Assembly (NCBI GenBank): GCA_034440575.1 | Contig: JAOTOL010001661.1 | Coordinates: 3,008,001 to 3,072,000, forward strand | DNA length: 64,000 nucleotides | From: Imbricaverruca yamaguchii | Taxonomy: Eukaryota; Arthropoda; Thecostraca; Neoverrucidae | Reading direction: 5' to 3' | Part shown: piece by piece, positions 55,501 through 64,000 of the stretch | How positions within the stretch are numbered: the first letter of the stretch is position 1 | How the letters are laid out: every line of letters starts with the position of its first letter | Notes under the pieces: generated by a model | What the model saw: only the letters and a program-made list of their open reading frames with translations | Databases searched by the model: none | Told to the model about the DNA's origin: nothing | Program-made: the position numbers and the translations under genes

Positions 55501-58500
55501 TGTAGTTCCGGTGTCGCCAGCCTTTCGGCCAGTCGGTGGAGGTCTGTGTTGAGATCGCTGGCGCCGTTTGCGGACGTCCCGTGCCGTGATGTCGCCGCTG
55601 TGGTTCGGAGACCGACACATTCCCAGGACTGACCAGCGATGTGCTCATGCTGACCTCAGTGCTGTTGAGAATGGCCTACCAGTTCTTGATTGAATAATCG
55701 GAAAGCACGGTGTTATTTTTTTCGGACAAGAATCCCTCCCTCGGCAGAGGAGCTCACCGTGTGCTCGAGTCATCACCAGTTTCCGACAGTAGCCGTTGCC
55801 TCCGCAGAGGCGGGGTCCATATTGTATTCGGGTCACCACCAGTTTCCCACAATAACTGCTGCCTCCGCAGAGGAGGAGCCCACCGTGCGCTCGGGTAGCC
55901 ACCAGTTCAGCTGACCTCCGCTGGCTTGGCTGCCGACCGGCCCCCATGTTTCATCGGTCCGAACCCTGCATTATCGGGTGAGACCGCCATGCTGACGTCA
56001 CGCCCGTCTCCCCAGGTCAGGGCCGGTATGTGCCCGACCCCAGCCAGCCGCCAGCTGGCGCGGCTCCGGTGCCGCCTCTGCAGCCGCCGCCGGCGTCGCC
56101 CCGCTACTTCCCTCAGGACGACTACGTCTTCTTCGACAAGGGCAACGTCGAGGGCATGGCGAGTGAGTGGTGCGAGTGTGATCTGGTCGGGCGGGTATGT
56201 GGGGCCGCAGCTGCAGTGGTAGCGAGTGTGATCTGGTCGGGCGGGTATGTGGGGCCGCAGCTGTAGCGAGTGGTAGTGAGTGCGGTCGGGTCGGGCGGGT
56301 ATGTGGTGCCGCATCTGCAGTGGTAGCGAGTGCGGTCGGGTCGGGAGGGTATGTGGGGCCGCAGCTGTAGTGGTAGTGGTAGCGAGTGTGGTCGGGCGGG
56401 TATGTGCGACCGCAGCTGCAGAAATGGTGCAGAGGGGTCGGGTCGGGCGGGTATGTGGGGCCGCAGCTGCAGTGATGGAGTGCAGTCGGGTCGGGAGGGT
56501 ATGTGGGGCCGCAGCTGTAGTGGTAGTGGTAGCGAGTGCGGTCGGGTCGGGCGGGTATGTGCGACCGCAGCTGCATATGTTCATCACAACTGAGCCCTCG
56601 TGGACGGCGTGAAGATTTGCTTCGTGAGTGGATGGAAAATGGCACGGCAGGCATCAGTAGTTGATCATGAGCAGTAGCTACTCTGAATCTCTTACCAGGT
56701 ATGCGGTGTCGCTGAGGCTTTGCTATTTCATGAAGCAGGTAATTAGACATCGATGTGAATTCTACTTGCCCTTTTCGATGTGTAACCGGTGCATTTGATG
56801 CGCCTAAAAACCAACACCCTTGCCTTTTCCTTGCTACCCTTGCCACCCAACACTTGCCTTTTCCTAGCTTGTGTATTATTTTCCATTTTCGATGCTCAGT
56901 GTCCCTTTCAAATATAGAACTACAATCAGCAATGATAAAAGCGTGTGCGTGTTTTCACGCGATAGTCGAAGACTTGCGGCTATATCGCCAGAATCTGGAG
57001 CTCAAACTTGTCGTCATATTTGAGTGCAGATAGCCAAGCGGAGTCAATTCAGTTCGTTGTGAAAATCGAGTGGGGTAGCAATAAGTCACTATGAAAATTT
57101 TACTTGGCAACCCTTCTGCATATAATGAGCAAGATTTCTGAAAACTGATTGGTTCATGGGTCACAAGTCCTGTTCCAAAGTGACTTGCCCGGTTACTTTG
57201 GACCGGGCAGGTCGCCGTTATGTACCATTATATCTACCACCATTATTTGTGGACGGGCTGACCAAAATTGATAACCCAATCAGACATGGTTCTTGCCCAC
57301 GTCAATCCTTGTGGTCATATTGTGCAACACTGTCTGTCGTGTCTACACCCTACACCGCCACCCTGGCTGACCCCTGTCTGTCGTGTCTGCACCCTACACT
57401 GCCGCTCTGGTTGACCCCTGTCTGTCATGTCTACACCCTACACCGCCGCCCCGGCTGACCCCTGTCATGTCTACACCCTACACCGCCGCTCTGGCTGACC
57501 CCTGTCTGTCGTGTCTACGCCCTACACCGCCGCTCTGGCTGACCCCTGTCTGTCGTGTCTATACCCTACACCACCACCCTGGCTGACCCCCGTCTGTCAT
57601 GTCTACACTCTACACCGCCGCCCCGGCTGACACCTGTCGTGTCTACACCCTACACCGCCGCTCTGGCTGACCCCCATCTGTCGTGTCTACACCCTACACC
57701 GCCGCTCCGGCTGACCCCTGTCTGTCGTGTCTACACCCTACACCGCCGCTCTGGCTGACCCCTGTCTGTCGTGTCTATACCCTACACCACCACCCTGGCT
57801 GACCCCCGTCTGTCATGTCTACACTCTACACCGCCGCCCCGGCTGACACCTGTCGTGTCTACACCCTACACCGCCGCTCTGGCTGACCCCCATCTGTCAT
57901 GTCTACACCCTACACCGCCGTCCTGGCTGACCCCCGTCTGTCGTGTCTACACCCTACACCGCCGCCCCGGCTGACCCCTGTCTGTCGTGTCTACACCCTA
58001 CACCGCCGCCCCGGCTGACCCCCGTCTGCCGTGTCTACACCCTACACCGCCGCCCTGGCTGACCCCTGTCTGTCGTGTCTACATCCTACACCGCCGCTCT
58101 GGCTGACCCCCATCTGTCGTGTCTACACCCCACACCGCCGCTCTGGCTGACCCCCGTCTGCCGTGTCTACACCCTACACCGCCGCTCTGGCTGACCCCCG
58201 TCTGTCGTGTCTACACCCTACACCGCCGCTCTGGCTGACCCCTGTATGTCGTGTCTACACCCTACACCGCCGCTCTGGCTGACCCCTGTATGTCGTGTCT
58301 ACACCCTACACCGCCGCTCTGGCTGACCCCTGTCTGTCGTGTCTACACCCTACACCGCCGCCCCGGCTGACCCCTGTCATGTCTACACCCTACACCGCCG
58401 CTCTGGCTGACCCCTGTCTGTCGTGTCTACACCCTACACCGCCGCTCTGGCTGACCCCTGTCTGTCGTGTCTATACCCTACACCACCACCCTGGCTGACC

Positions 58501-61054
58501 CCCGTCTGTCATGTCTACACTCTACACCGCCGCCCCGGCTGACACCTGTCGTGTCTACACCCTACACCGCCGCCCCGGCTGACCCCTGTCTGTCGTGTCT
58601 ATACCCTACACCGCCGCCCCGGCTGACCCCCGTCTGCCGTGTCTACACCCTACACCGCCGCCCTGGCTGACCCCTGTCTGTCGTGTCTACATCCTACACC
58701 GCCGCTCTGGCTGACCCCCATCTGTCGTGTCTACACCCCACACCGCCGCTCCGGCTGACCCCCATCTGTCGTGTCTGCACCCTACACCGCCGCTCCTGCT
58801 GACCCCCGCCGAACCGTGCGTGCAGCCAAGCTGCGCGAGTTCAACCAGCGTGCCGGCGACGGCGGCCACCGACTGGAGGAGACCACGCTGCAGGAGATGA
58901 CCAAACTGGTCGAGCTGGACTGTCAGCCGGCGCCACACCACCTCACCGCGCTGCTGTCGCTGCTGCAGTGGCCCAAGGGTGAGCCGATACGACGTGACGC
59001 CCGTGAAGCGCCCGTGGTGGGTGCTGATTGTTCGCTGGTGCGGTTGTGTTTTGGGTCGCTGTGGGCCATGTCGGTGTTCTGCTGGAGATCCTCTGTCGGT
59101 GTCCGATGATCGGATCACCTCGTGTGGCGGAGCCGCCGTTCCCGCCGACGGTGATATCGGTGGTGGACGTCAGGCACCGAGCCAACGTTCCCGCCAGCGG
59201 GTATCGGTGGTGGACGTCAGGCACCGAGCCACCGTTCCCGCCAGCGGGTCTCGGTGGTGGACGTCAGGCACCGAGTCCAGCGTTCCCGCCAGCGGGTATC
59301 GGTGGTGGACGTCAGGCACGGACTACATTCCGAAGGCTTATGTATTTGATCTGAGATTTTGGTGTTTGTGCCAAATGCAATGGCGAGTAGTGCAAATTTC
59401 TAACTGGAGTGATTTGCAAAATATACACAGACGCGCGTATATGCACGCATGTGAACGTAAACACGCACGAACGTACACACGCACGCAAGCACGCACGCAC
59501 GCATACACACGCCGGACATGACAAAATATAACGCTACTTAGTGATAGTTGTTACATGACTTCAAATGTGGCATGTCACTCCAGTTCTCTTCTTAAATCCG
59601 TATGTTCAGCTGGTGTGATACCGTGCTGGTCAGTATCAATGGCCAACGCCCAATTCATCGTCACATGTCCAGGATTGGATTTTTAGGCCTGCCGTGGTGT
59701 ATGGTTAGCTTTCCATAATTGTGCACATATATGTTCTGCTTTGCTACTGTTTTGTGGACTGTTGCCATTGCAAACTATTATATATACTGAACCACGCACA
59801 GGAAAACAAGAGACTTCACGTGGATTTATTGCTGGAAAGCCCAGGTGCCTGGTCTTCCGAGTGAGGGATATAGTTTGATATTCGTTTGATTGGACATTTA
59901 ACCGTGTTTTTCTTCAAGGGTGATTCCTTACCATAAGATACGTCATGAAGCTGAAAACGTGACCCTGAACTTGGGACTAAGATCGGCTGCTTAGATGGAG
60001 TATGGAGATGGAGGTTTCCACAATATGTACCTACCGCCACCAAGTGATCAAGCGCAATGACCGCATTGCGTAGCAAACGAGAAACTCCCTAGCCTGTATC
60101 AGGCAGGCACTATGTATCAGTTGGTCGGCCAACCTGCTACGAAAAATGTCCAACAACAATTTCGATGACTTACTTGTTCCCTCAGGGAAAACATTAGCCG
60201 AAAATCGTCCGTCTTGACGAGAATTTCCTCCCGCTCTCGCCGTACTGGATGGGGGGGGGGAAGGTGATGGAACCTTAATCCATGATATGAGGTGCGCTAG
60301 TTACGGACCCACTGGTCGCCCGAGTTGAAGTGTGCCAGCTGTCCCCCGTTGTAACTATAATCTCCACCGACTTCCTACCCATCCCCCCCGCAACACCGAA
60401 GGGAAAATCATTGAACTGGTCGCCTGTCGGCCAACCGCCTGTGGCCGTCTCCCCACCAACCGTCCGACTGTCCCCCCAGAGCTGGCGTTCCCGGCCCTCG
60501 ACCTGCTGCGGCTGGCCGTGCTCAACTCGGCCACCTGCGACTTCCTGTGCGCCGAGCCGCAGCGCGGCGCGCTGCTCGCCGCCCTCGAGCGGTTTGCACA
60601 GCGCGACTCGCCGTCGGCCAACCAGATGCTGGCGCTGCGCACCAGCTGCAACCTGTTCCGGCACGCGACGGGCGAGGCGACCGTGATGGCGGCGCGCGAG
60701 CAGGTGGCCGCCGCCGCGCTGGCGCTGCTGCCCGCCACCAACCGCAACGTGCAGGTGGCGCTGGCCACCCTGCTGCTCAACATGGCCACCAGCCTGCGCC
60801 GGCGCGGCGGGCTCGAGGCGCGCGCGCAGACGCTGTCGGCGCTGGGCGTGCTGCTGCAGCGGCTGGCCGACGGCGAGGCGCTGTTCCGCGCGCTGGTCGG
60901 CTTCGGCACGCTGGCGGCCGCCGACCGCGACATGGCCGCGCTGGCGCGCAGTCTCGAGGTGCAGGCCGTGCTCGAGCGGCTGCGCAACGTGCCAGAGCCG
61001 GCCAAGGTGGCGGCGTGCGCCGGACAGCTGGACGAGCTGGTGAGGCGCAGCTGA
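40467..61054 (+). CDS. Phospholipase A2-activating protein (PLAA / Doa1 / Ufd3), complete gene
   Basis: Cytosolic ubiquitin-binding cofactor of Cdc48/p97, acting in ubiquitin homeostasis, lysophagy and membrane-protein sorting. Eleven coding exons (40467-40597, 42973-43166, 45410-45631, 48206-48347, 49147-49308, 49866-49989, 54104-54304, 55165-55393, 56016-56162, 58826-58978, 60480-61054) sum to 2280 nt, exactly 759 codons plus stop, and every junction is in phase with GT-AG borders. Domains: seven-bladed WD40 propeller (about 1-315), PFU ubiquitin-binding domain (about 370-450, [10 protein letters not shown] ... KLPYN ... FLDQVANFI), a Pro-rich linker with DPFTGQGRYVP, and the armadillo-like PUL domain that binds Cdc48 (about 525-755). 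Human PLAA is 795 residues, so length agrees. The promoter side shows an acceptor at 40260, suggesting a non-coding first exon. Each intron carries a different minisatellite. Confidence 0.97.
40600..40966. other. PLAA intron 1, first part
   Basis: Starts with a short direct duplication: CATCCCAGCCCAG..GCATAGCCTG occurs at about 40610 and 40684. No exon. Confidence 0.6.
40967..41527 (-). CDS. Nested antisense ORF of 186 codons in PLAA intron 1, function unknown
   Basis: Starts at a true ATG (41527) and ends at a stop at 40967. Composition is balanced, with runs such as [20 protein letters not shown] and [20 protein letters not shown] that look like a real protein, and no tandem repeat underlies it. 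No splice sites, signal peptide or membrane segment. I do not recognise the family. It might be a retroposed gene piece, a transposon or endogenous viral fragment, or chance. Codon third positions are less G/C-biased than in the host gene. Confidence 0.4.
   Translation of the reverse strand: MHPHHCSHDREKHLRPEEFDEKSVSDATPTCETDTCRPRIARVGACSEVHLSWYSWQVNSGRKAAFNKCKVVLYFPCRKWDDGEVTIKALLSNIFGRVGNVTLQPDKAFMLDSINPRRVRFGSPIIYDAEIFKDRPYVTEKGHQSGAAVEPGPTTASLVYYTQASAGAAEKGSRNVPPESHYASIR
41865..42955. repeat. 16-bp minisatellite in PLAA intron 1
   Basis: About 65 variants of GTCTGACCCGGCTACT / GTCTGACCCGGCGCCC. It runs to within 20 bp of the exon 2 acceptor (GTCGGCAG, 42965-42972). Confidence 0.97.
42973..43166 (+). 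CDS. PLAA exon 2
   Basis: WD40 blade 2: [20 protein letters not shown] then [16 protein letters not shown] and FQLTGHTGT. Donor ACCG|GTGAGA, phase 1. Confidence 0.95.
43185..43985. repeat. 10-12-bp minisatellite in PLAA intron 2
   Basis: About 75 units of GTGGCCGACC with GTGGGCGTCC and GTCACTGGCC variants, beginning about 20 bp after the donor. Open on several frames, giving false Trp/Arg/Pro-rich frames of up to 390 codons. Confidence 0.97.
43986..44600. other. PLAA intron 2
   Basis: Contains T/G/C homopolymer runs at 44270-44320 (possible consensus error) and loose repeats of GTGTATTGTAGYGACYC about every 40-60 bp (44340-44540). Confidence 0.6.
44620..45375. repeat. About 22-bp minisatellite interrupted by a fold-back insertion
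   Basis: Units of CCCCAGACTGACCCAGCTATG occupy 44620-44900 and 45190-45375; the fold-back element at 44954-45190 splits the array. It ends 35 bp before the exon 3 acceptor. Confidence 0.9.
44954..45190. mobile_element. Fold-back element with hammerhead-like core
   Basis: Two inverted arms of about 105 bp (44954-45058 and 45080-45190) differ by only a few bases and a 4-nt indel; both contain TACTTTTGATGTAAA-type and AACGTTTCGG words. The right arm reads CTGACAA, U, GGCC-CCT-GGCC, GAAA, CGTT at 45083-45109: a perfect 4-bp stem II flanked by CUGANNA and GAAA, resembling the hammerhead ribozyme core found in Penelope-like element terminal repeats. The left arm lacks the second GGCC. TGA flanks both ends and may be a 3-bp target duplication. 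Confidence 0.75.
45410..45631 (+). CDS. PLAA exon 3
   Basis: Two WD40 blades: [20 protein letters not shown] and [14 protein letters not shown] then [20 protein letters not shown]. Acceptor GCGACAG, donor ACCG|GTGAGA, phase 1 at both sides. Confidence 0.96.
45632..48205. other. PLAA intron 3, no tandem array
   Basis: The one large PLAA intron made mainly of ordinary AT-rich DNA. Contains a tag repeat at 47483 and a weak tRNA-like box A at about 46673 (CAGCACAATGGTTAA). No exon recognised. Confidence 0.7.
47483..47516 (+). repeat. Dispersed tag repeat
   Basis: GTCGATGCGCCCCTAAACTC then CAATAACCAACCAA, the best match to the consensus; preceded by TGCATGACCCATGTA. Confidence 0.8.
48206..48347 (+). 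CDS. PLAA exon 4
   Basis: WD40 blade: [20 protein letters not shown] then [20 protein letters not shown]. Acceptor GCTTGCAG, donor TACAG|GTCAGC, ends in phase 2. The donor is repeated every 21 bp downstream. Confidence 0.96.
48348..48580 (+). repeat. 21-bp minisatellite of exon 4 donor copies
   Basis: About eight good units of TTGGTGTACAG|GTCAGCAGCC, matching the exon end (TTTGTGTACAG|GTCAGC), then decaying. 21 bp is 7 codons and the exon frame stays open for over 300 nt, so each decoy donor would add the heptapeptide SAALVYR without shifting phase. Confidence 0.93.
48770..49146 (+). repeat. About 37-bp minisatellite of exon 5 acceptor plus first codons
   Basis: Seven copies of GTGTTGCAG|TGTGGCCGTCC + TRCCRAACGGCTGTG precede the real exon 5 start, which has the same sequence (49138-49173). 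Each copy thus has a full 3' splice site and the first 9-10 codons of exon 5 (VAVLPNGCD). Some units are expanded with GTGTTCCCCAGTACGTGTCG. Confidence 0.95.
49147..49308 (+). CDS. PLAA exon 5
   Basis: WD40 blades: [20 protein letters not shown] then [20 protein letters not shown] and [10 protein letters not shown]. Acceptor TGTTGCAG, donor TCCAG|GTTAGT, ends in phase 2. The acceptor used is inferred from homology; upstream decoys are possible. Confidence 0.95.
49309..49680 (+). repeat. 21-bp minisatellite of exon 5 donor copies
   Basis: About 17 units of CGCTCCAG|GTCAGTCACC. The exon 5 end is GGCTCCAG|GTTAGT, so each unit copies the exon-intron junction with an even better donor. The exon frame remains open to about 49681. 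Confidence 0.94.
49866..49989 (+). CDS. PLAA exon 6
   Basis: End of the propeller: [20 protein letters not shown] then [20 protein letters not shown]. Acceptor ACCCTCAG, donor ATAAG|GTACGG, phase 0. Confidence 0.93.
49990..50744. other. PLAA intron 6, unique part
   Basis: No exon recognised. The 70-bp array begins at about 50745. Confidence 0.7.
50745..54103 (+). repeat. 70-bp minisatellite of exon 7 acceptor plus first codons
   Basis: About 48 units of 67-71 bp. Each contains CCGTACACCAG|GTGTCGGA + CCTGCCCGG, which is exactly the acceptor and first six codons (VSDLPG) of exon 7, then CTCTGTATGTAGGTCAGTCA and GCTGCTGTACTCCTGACGCG. Every unit therefore offers a 3' splice site, 21 nt of coding sequence, and a possible donor (CTCT|GTATGT). 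Units are very homogeneous, indicating recent amplification. Confidence 0.97.
54104..54304 (+). CDS. PLAA exon 7
   Basis: [20 protein letters not shown] then [20 protein letters not shown] and SGKVLHDGK: the linker leading into the PFU domain. Phase 0 on both sides; donor GAAG|GTGAGC. Only the last array copy runs into non-repeated exon sequence. Confidence 0.95.
54370..54560. repeat. About 32-bp imperfect repeat in PLAA intron 7
   Basis: Five to six units of ATGGTGGGACGCTGGTAAGG type. Confidence 0.8.
54739..54830 (+). repeat. tRNA-derived SINE-like sequence
   Basis: Box A TGGTGCAGTGG (54739-54749) fits TRGYNNARNNG exactly and box B GGTTCGAACC (54809-54818) fits GWTCRANNC. The spacing (about 60 bp) is at the long end and no clean cloverleaf can be folded, so it is a SINE head or tRNA pseudogene rather than a tRNA gene. 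Confidence 0.6.
54937..55005 (+). repeat. Second tRNA-like box A
   Basis: TAGTCTAGGGG fits box A; CCGTCTCACAATCGAAAGAT resembles a Val-CAC-type anticodon arm, but box B (GGGTCCGGGTATCACC) is poor. Probably another degenerate SINE. Confidence 0.4.
55165..55393 (+). CDS. PLAA exon 8 (PFU domain)
   Basis: [20 protein letters not shown] then [20 protein letters not shown] and [15 protein letters not shown], the PFU ubiquitin-binding core. Ends DPFTG with donor ACCG|GTGAGG, phase 1. Confidence 0.97.
55394..56015. other. PLAA intron 8
   Basis: Includes about three imperfect 60-bp units (55745-55915, CACCAGTTTCCSACARTARC and TGCCTCCGCAGAGG words). No exon. Confidence 0.7.
56016..56162 (+). CDS. 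PLAA exon 9 (linker)
   Basis: [20 protein letters not shown] then [20 protein letters not shown] and KGNVEGMA: Pro-rich linker between PFU and PUL with the conserved GRYVP. Acceptor CCCCAG, donor GGCGA|GTGAGT, phase 1. Confidence 0.93.
56163..56575. repeat. About 53-bp minisatellite after the exon 9 donor
   Basis: About eight units of GCGAGTGYGGTCGGGTCGGG + CGGGTATGTGGGGCCGCAGC. GCGAGTG of each unit echoes the donor GGCGA|GTGAGTG, so it may be junction-derived, though less clearly than the 21-bp arrays. Confidence 0.9.
56576..57340. other. PLAA intron 9, unique part
   Basis: No exon recognised; a short tag-like GATGCGCCTAAAAACCAACA at 56798. Confidence 0.6.
57340..58800. repeat. 44-bp minisatellite in PLAA intron 9
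   Basis: About 33 units of GTCTACACCCTACACCGCCG + CTCTGGCTGACCCCTGTCTGTCGT, with higher-order structure: a 216-bp block at 57540 is repeated at 57755 and 58455. Ends about 25 bp before the exon 10 acceptor. Confidence 0.97.
58826..58978 (+). CDS. PLAA exon 10
   Basis: [20 protein letters not shown] then [13 protein letters not shown] and [14 protein letters not shown]: start of the PUL domain. Acceptor GCGTGCAG, donor CAAGG|GTGAGC, phase 1. Confidence 0.94.
59145..59315. repeat. 47-bp minisatellite in PLAA intron 10
   Basis: Four units of TCGGTGGTGGACGTCAGGCA + CCGAGCCAACGTTCCCGCC type. Confidence 0.93.
59316..60479. other. PLAA intron 10, unique part
   Basis: Contains an AC/GCAC-rich stretch (59420-59515) and a G9 run at 60250. 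No exon recognised. Confidence 0.65.
60480..61054 (+). CDS. PLAA exon 11 (PUL domain, stop)
   Basis: 191 codons of armadillo-like helices: [57 protein letters not shown] and [10 protein letters not shown] then [18 protein letters not shown] before TGA at 61052-61054. Very high GC, with G or C at nearly every third position. Confidence 0.97.
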
Positions 61055-61079
61055 GGCGTCGCCCGGGGCCGGAGGGACG

Positions 61080-61400
61080 ACACAGGTGTGCTGTATCCGG
61101 TCACGTGTAGCGCCATCTGGGGCCGACTGGACGGCACAGGTGTGCTGTATCCGGTCACGTGTAGCGCCACCTGGGGCCGGAGGGACGACACAGGTGTGCT
61201 GTATCCGGTCACGTGTAGCGCCACCTGGGGCCGGCTGGACGACACAGGTGTGCTGTATCCGGTCACGTGTAGCGCCACCTGGGGCCGGAGGGACGACACA
61301 GGTGTGCTGTATCCGGTCACGTGTAGCGCCACCTGGGACCGGCTGGACGGCACAGGTGTTCTGTGTCCGGTCACATGTAGCGCCACCTAGGACCGACTGG
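61080..61400. repeat. 54-bp minisatellite in the PLAA 3' region
   Basis: Six units of ACACAGGTGTGCTGTATCCG + GTCACGTGTAGCGCCACCTGGGGCCGG, beginning 26 bp after the stop codon and so possibly within the 3' UTR. Confidence 0.95.
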
Positions 61401-63480
61401 ACGGTGCAGATGGTGCTATCACCTCACCGATCATGCCTGGGCGGTGCAGGCCCAGTGTCCGATCACGCTGCGACGGCAAGCGTCGCGATCTGGAAGCCAG
61501 CTGCGACGGCAAGCGTCGCGATCGGGAAGCCAGCCGCACGGTGCTGGACGAGGAGAACGACGCTCATTGTTGCTGTGTTTGAGTCGTACTCAGTGAGCGG
61601 GTCCCGTCTGGGGAGTCGGCTGGTGGTGCGTGTGTCTGGCCGCGCTACATGGTCGGATAGATGCGCGCAGTGTGTGGGGCGGGTCGGACTCGTCTAGTGA
61701 CTGCTGCAGATGTCACGGACGCAAAAGCCGTGCTTACGCCGTGAACTGGACTTATGACTCACATTCTCCACACGAGGATGCGGTACTACCTCCGCCACAG
61801 GCATTGGGAGGTGACGTCGCTGGCGGCCAGGGCCGACTTCCGACAGCACAACCCACGGACTGGGTCGGTGTAATTATTGGCGTCAGCATCCCATGTCAGA
61901 CAACCAGTCAGCACACTAATTTGTCAGTCGTGCAATGTATATCAATTGTCTTTTGTTGATCTGTTATTTCCACGCAGAATTTAATTCATATTTAAATAAT
62001 ACAAATCCGGTTCCCCAGCACATGTTTCCGCGAGATGCATTCAGGGCGGGACGTGATGTTGCACGAACAAAAGTAGCTTCTGTCGCATTCTATCCCGACC
62101 CGATGGTGACCCGACCACGTCTGACTACATGACCTAATCTGACCTGACCCCAGCCCAGGCACCATCGCCCGACCTGATCCGACCCGAAGTGACACCTGAC
62201 CCCAGCTGGTCGAGACCGTACAAACCCGACGCTTTTCCACTCCCCTCAGCACCCCCTCCCCATGTCTGTCGCGGTGCGGTGGGTCCGCACGGGGCCCTGC
62301 TCCGACAAAAGGAGCCCCGGACCGACGAAAATGGTCCTGGCCGATGAGGACCCCGAGTCAACGGATAGTGCCCTCGAGAAGATGTTAACTGTCATTGACT
62401 GGGCTAACAAAGGGCTTCTGGATCGATGGAGAGGCCCTGGATCGTTGAAATGGTCCTCCGGCTGACTGAGAGGACTCCGAGCCAATACGAGTGGCCGGAT
62501 CCCAGCCAAGCGGACGGCGTGACAAGCCGAAGAAAGCGACCCTGTCCTGATGAAGAAGGCTCAACCGTTGAAAATGGACCCGAGACTTATATTGGCGACG
62601 CTGAATGACAGCAGCCTAATGAGTCATGCATAAACCCAAGGGAGTTGATGTACGACGCATGTTTATGTAGGGACCCTTTGGAAATAAAGTGAACGAAATT
62701 CCATGAGTTTCGGAAACAGTGTGAAGGGACCCTAAGTAGGTGGGGCCCTCTTCAGATGTTCACCCACCACATGGATCAAATCCTAGCTAGGCCAATGACT
62801 ACATCGTTTAGTATCATTATGTTAGGACGATTAACGCCAAACGGATGAAGAAGGCAACACCATGGGCTGTTTTGTTCTTTTCCTAATTGCAACTAGGTCA
62901 GCGGCGTACCAAAGATAAAGTGGAGAAACAGATATAAAGGGGCTCATGCTATCACTTTCTTTAAGGTCACCGGGTTAAGCCCATTTTTTTCAATGGAACG
63001 TCTTCTCCATACATTTTTTCAGCCGTTTTTTTCCGGTTTCGATTCATTTGTGTTGTGGGGGAGGCTCTTGGCTCAATTTCAATGGCCGCGGTAAGTTTCC
63101 CGATTGGGCTTATTTTTCGGAGCCAGATGTGAGGGTCAGGTGTGACTTGGGGCACAGCATGAGTTTCAGGGGCCAACGGCCCAATCTTTTTGGGGCCCTG
63201 GCATGCCTTTCAGGGGCACCGAGTGACTGTGAATGTCCCTGTTGATATGGTGCTGATGATGTTTACGATATTAATATCGGCATCCCTGAGACAAAATCAC
63301 TCCGTATCCCACTCTGCTTGGTGGCACGTTTATTTCTGTTGTCACATCGACTAAACGGCTGACATTCCCGGCCGCTACCATATTGCACCGGCAATATCAG
63401 AGAATGCAAACCGTACCACGGCATGTCATCATGTTCCCCTCCATTCGCGGAATGCCAATAGAGGAATAGAGTGATGGAAT
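61401..63480. other. Downstream of PLAA; no gene recognised
   Basis: A 34-bp direct repeat (TGCGACGGCAAGCGTCGCGA, 61469 and 61501) and GACCCGACC-type words at 62090-62220. A possible polyadenylation hexamer AATAAA occurs at 62685, but nothing ties it to PLAA. Confidence 0.5.
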
Positions 63481-63484
63481 AGCA

Positions 63485-64000
63485 GAAATCGCACGACGGA
63501 AATCACCATAGCCAAAGCCAACCAATGATAGCCAATTAGGCCATGGTCAGCAATACTCAGCCAGCCACAGCCATAGCTAGCATCGTCCCAGCCAATCAGC
63601 CATAGCCATATCCAGTCATAGCAGGCATCGCCAAAGCCAGACACGGCCAGCCATAGCCAGCCTCACTACAGCCATAGTCAGCCAGCCACAACCAGCCACA
63701 GCCAGCCTCACCACAGCTATAGTTAGTTATTTCGGTTTTCGGGCGCATTAACCACAGCTATAGTCAGACAGCCGGAATCAGCTGCGGCCAGTCATAGCTA
63801 GCATCGCCACGGCCATGGCCAGCCGTAATCAGCTATCTATAGCCGGCCGTGGTCAGACATAGCAAGCCTCGCCACATATGTAGCTAGTCATAGTCCGTCA
63901 AGCACGGCCAGATATAGCCAGCCAGTTATAACTAGTCATAGTCAGCCTTGTCATAGTCAGGCGGCCATAGCTAGTCACGGTCATCCTTTCTACAACTACA
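63485..64000. repeat. Degenerate CATAGCCAGC repeat
   Basis: Irregular units of CAGCCATAGCCAGCCA / TAGTCAGCCA continue to the window edge; a tag-like word (minus strand) interrupts at about 63720-63755. Confidence 0.85.

Noticed and set aside
60355..61386. 343-codon minus-strand frame opposite the PLAA last exon
   Set aside because: Shadow of GC-rich coding DNA; the plus strand has clear PUL-domain homology.

Overview
The window is nuclear DNA from an arthropod, most likely a crustacean. I infer this from split genes with GT-AG introns, GC-rich exons set in AT-rich intergenic and intronic DNA, degenerate TTAGG-type telomere-like repeats, piggyBac and LINE remnants, and a dispersed tag resembling repeats of crustacean genomes. 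There are no bacterial operons, CRISPR arrays or rRNA genes. Species cannot be fixed from the sequence alone.

Layout. (1) 0.7-1.5 kb, + strand: one intact exon encoding a secreted Thr/Tyr/Val-rich extracellular protein. (2) 1.5-12.1 kb: no gene found; mostly AT-rich with a CR1-like LINE remnant at 9.6-10.0 kb. (3) 12.2-19.9 kb, + strand: a mitochondrial carrier homolog 2 (MTCH2)-like gene. Its first coding exon and last three exons are present; the middle exons are missing across an intron that holds a piggyBac element (13.4-17.1 kb) and a suspicious poly-C/poly-G stretch. (4) 23.2-33.9 kb, - strand: a seven-zinc-finger ZNF143/ZNF76 (Staf)-type transcription factor in eight exons that join in phase, with a 3.0-kb DNA transposon (8-bp target duplication, long inverted repeats) inside an intron. 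A CpG-rich block at 34.4-35.0 kb is a candidate promoter. (5) 35-40 kb: AT-rich, with AGGTTA/TTAGG repeats and a long AT microsatellite. (6) 40.5-61.1 kb, + strand: a complete phospholipase A2-activating protein (PLAA/Doa1/Ufd3) gene. Eleven coding exons join in perfect phase into 759 codons: WD40 propeller, PFU and PUL domains. (7) 61-64 kb: tandem repeats and no gene.

The most unusual feature is a set of intronic minisatellites. Nearly every intron of the ZNF143 and PLAA genes has its own array, and at least six arrays are copies of the adjacent splice junction itself: exon end plus 5' splice site (units of 21, 21, 39 and 78 bp, all multiples of three, with the exon frame open into the array) or 3' splice site plus the first exon codons (about 37 and 70 bp). 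Each unit is therefore a decoy splice site. I regard this as the best candidate for an undescribed phenomenon here.

The three housekeeping genes (mitochondrial outer-membrane insertase, snRNA/housekeeping transcription activator, Cdc48/p97 ubiquitin cofactor) have no obvious shared pathway; their proximity looks incidental.
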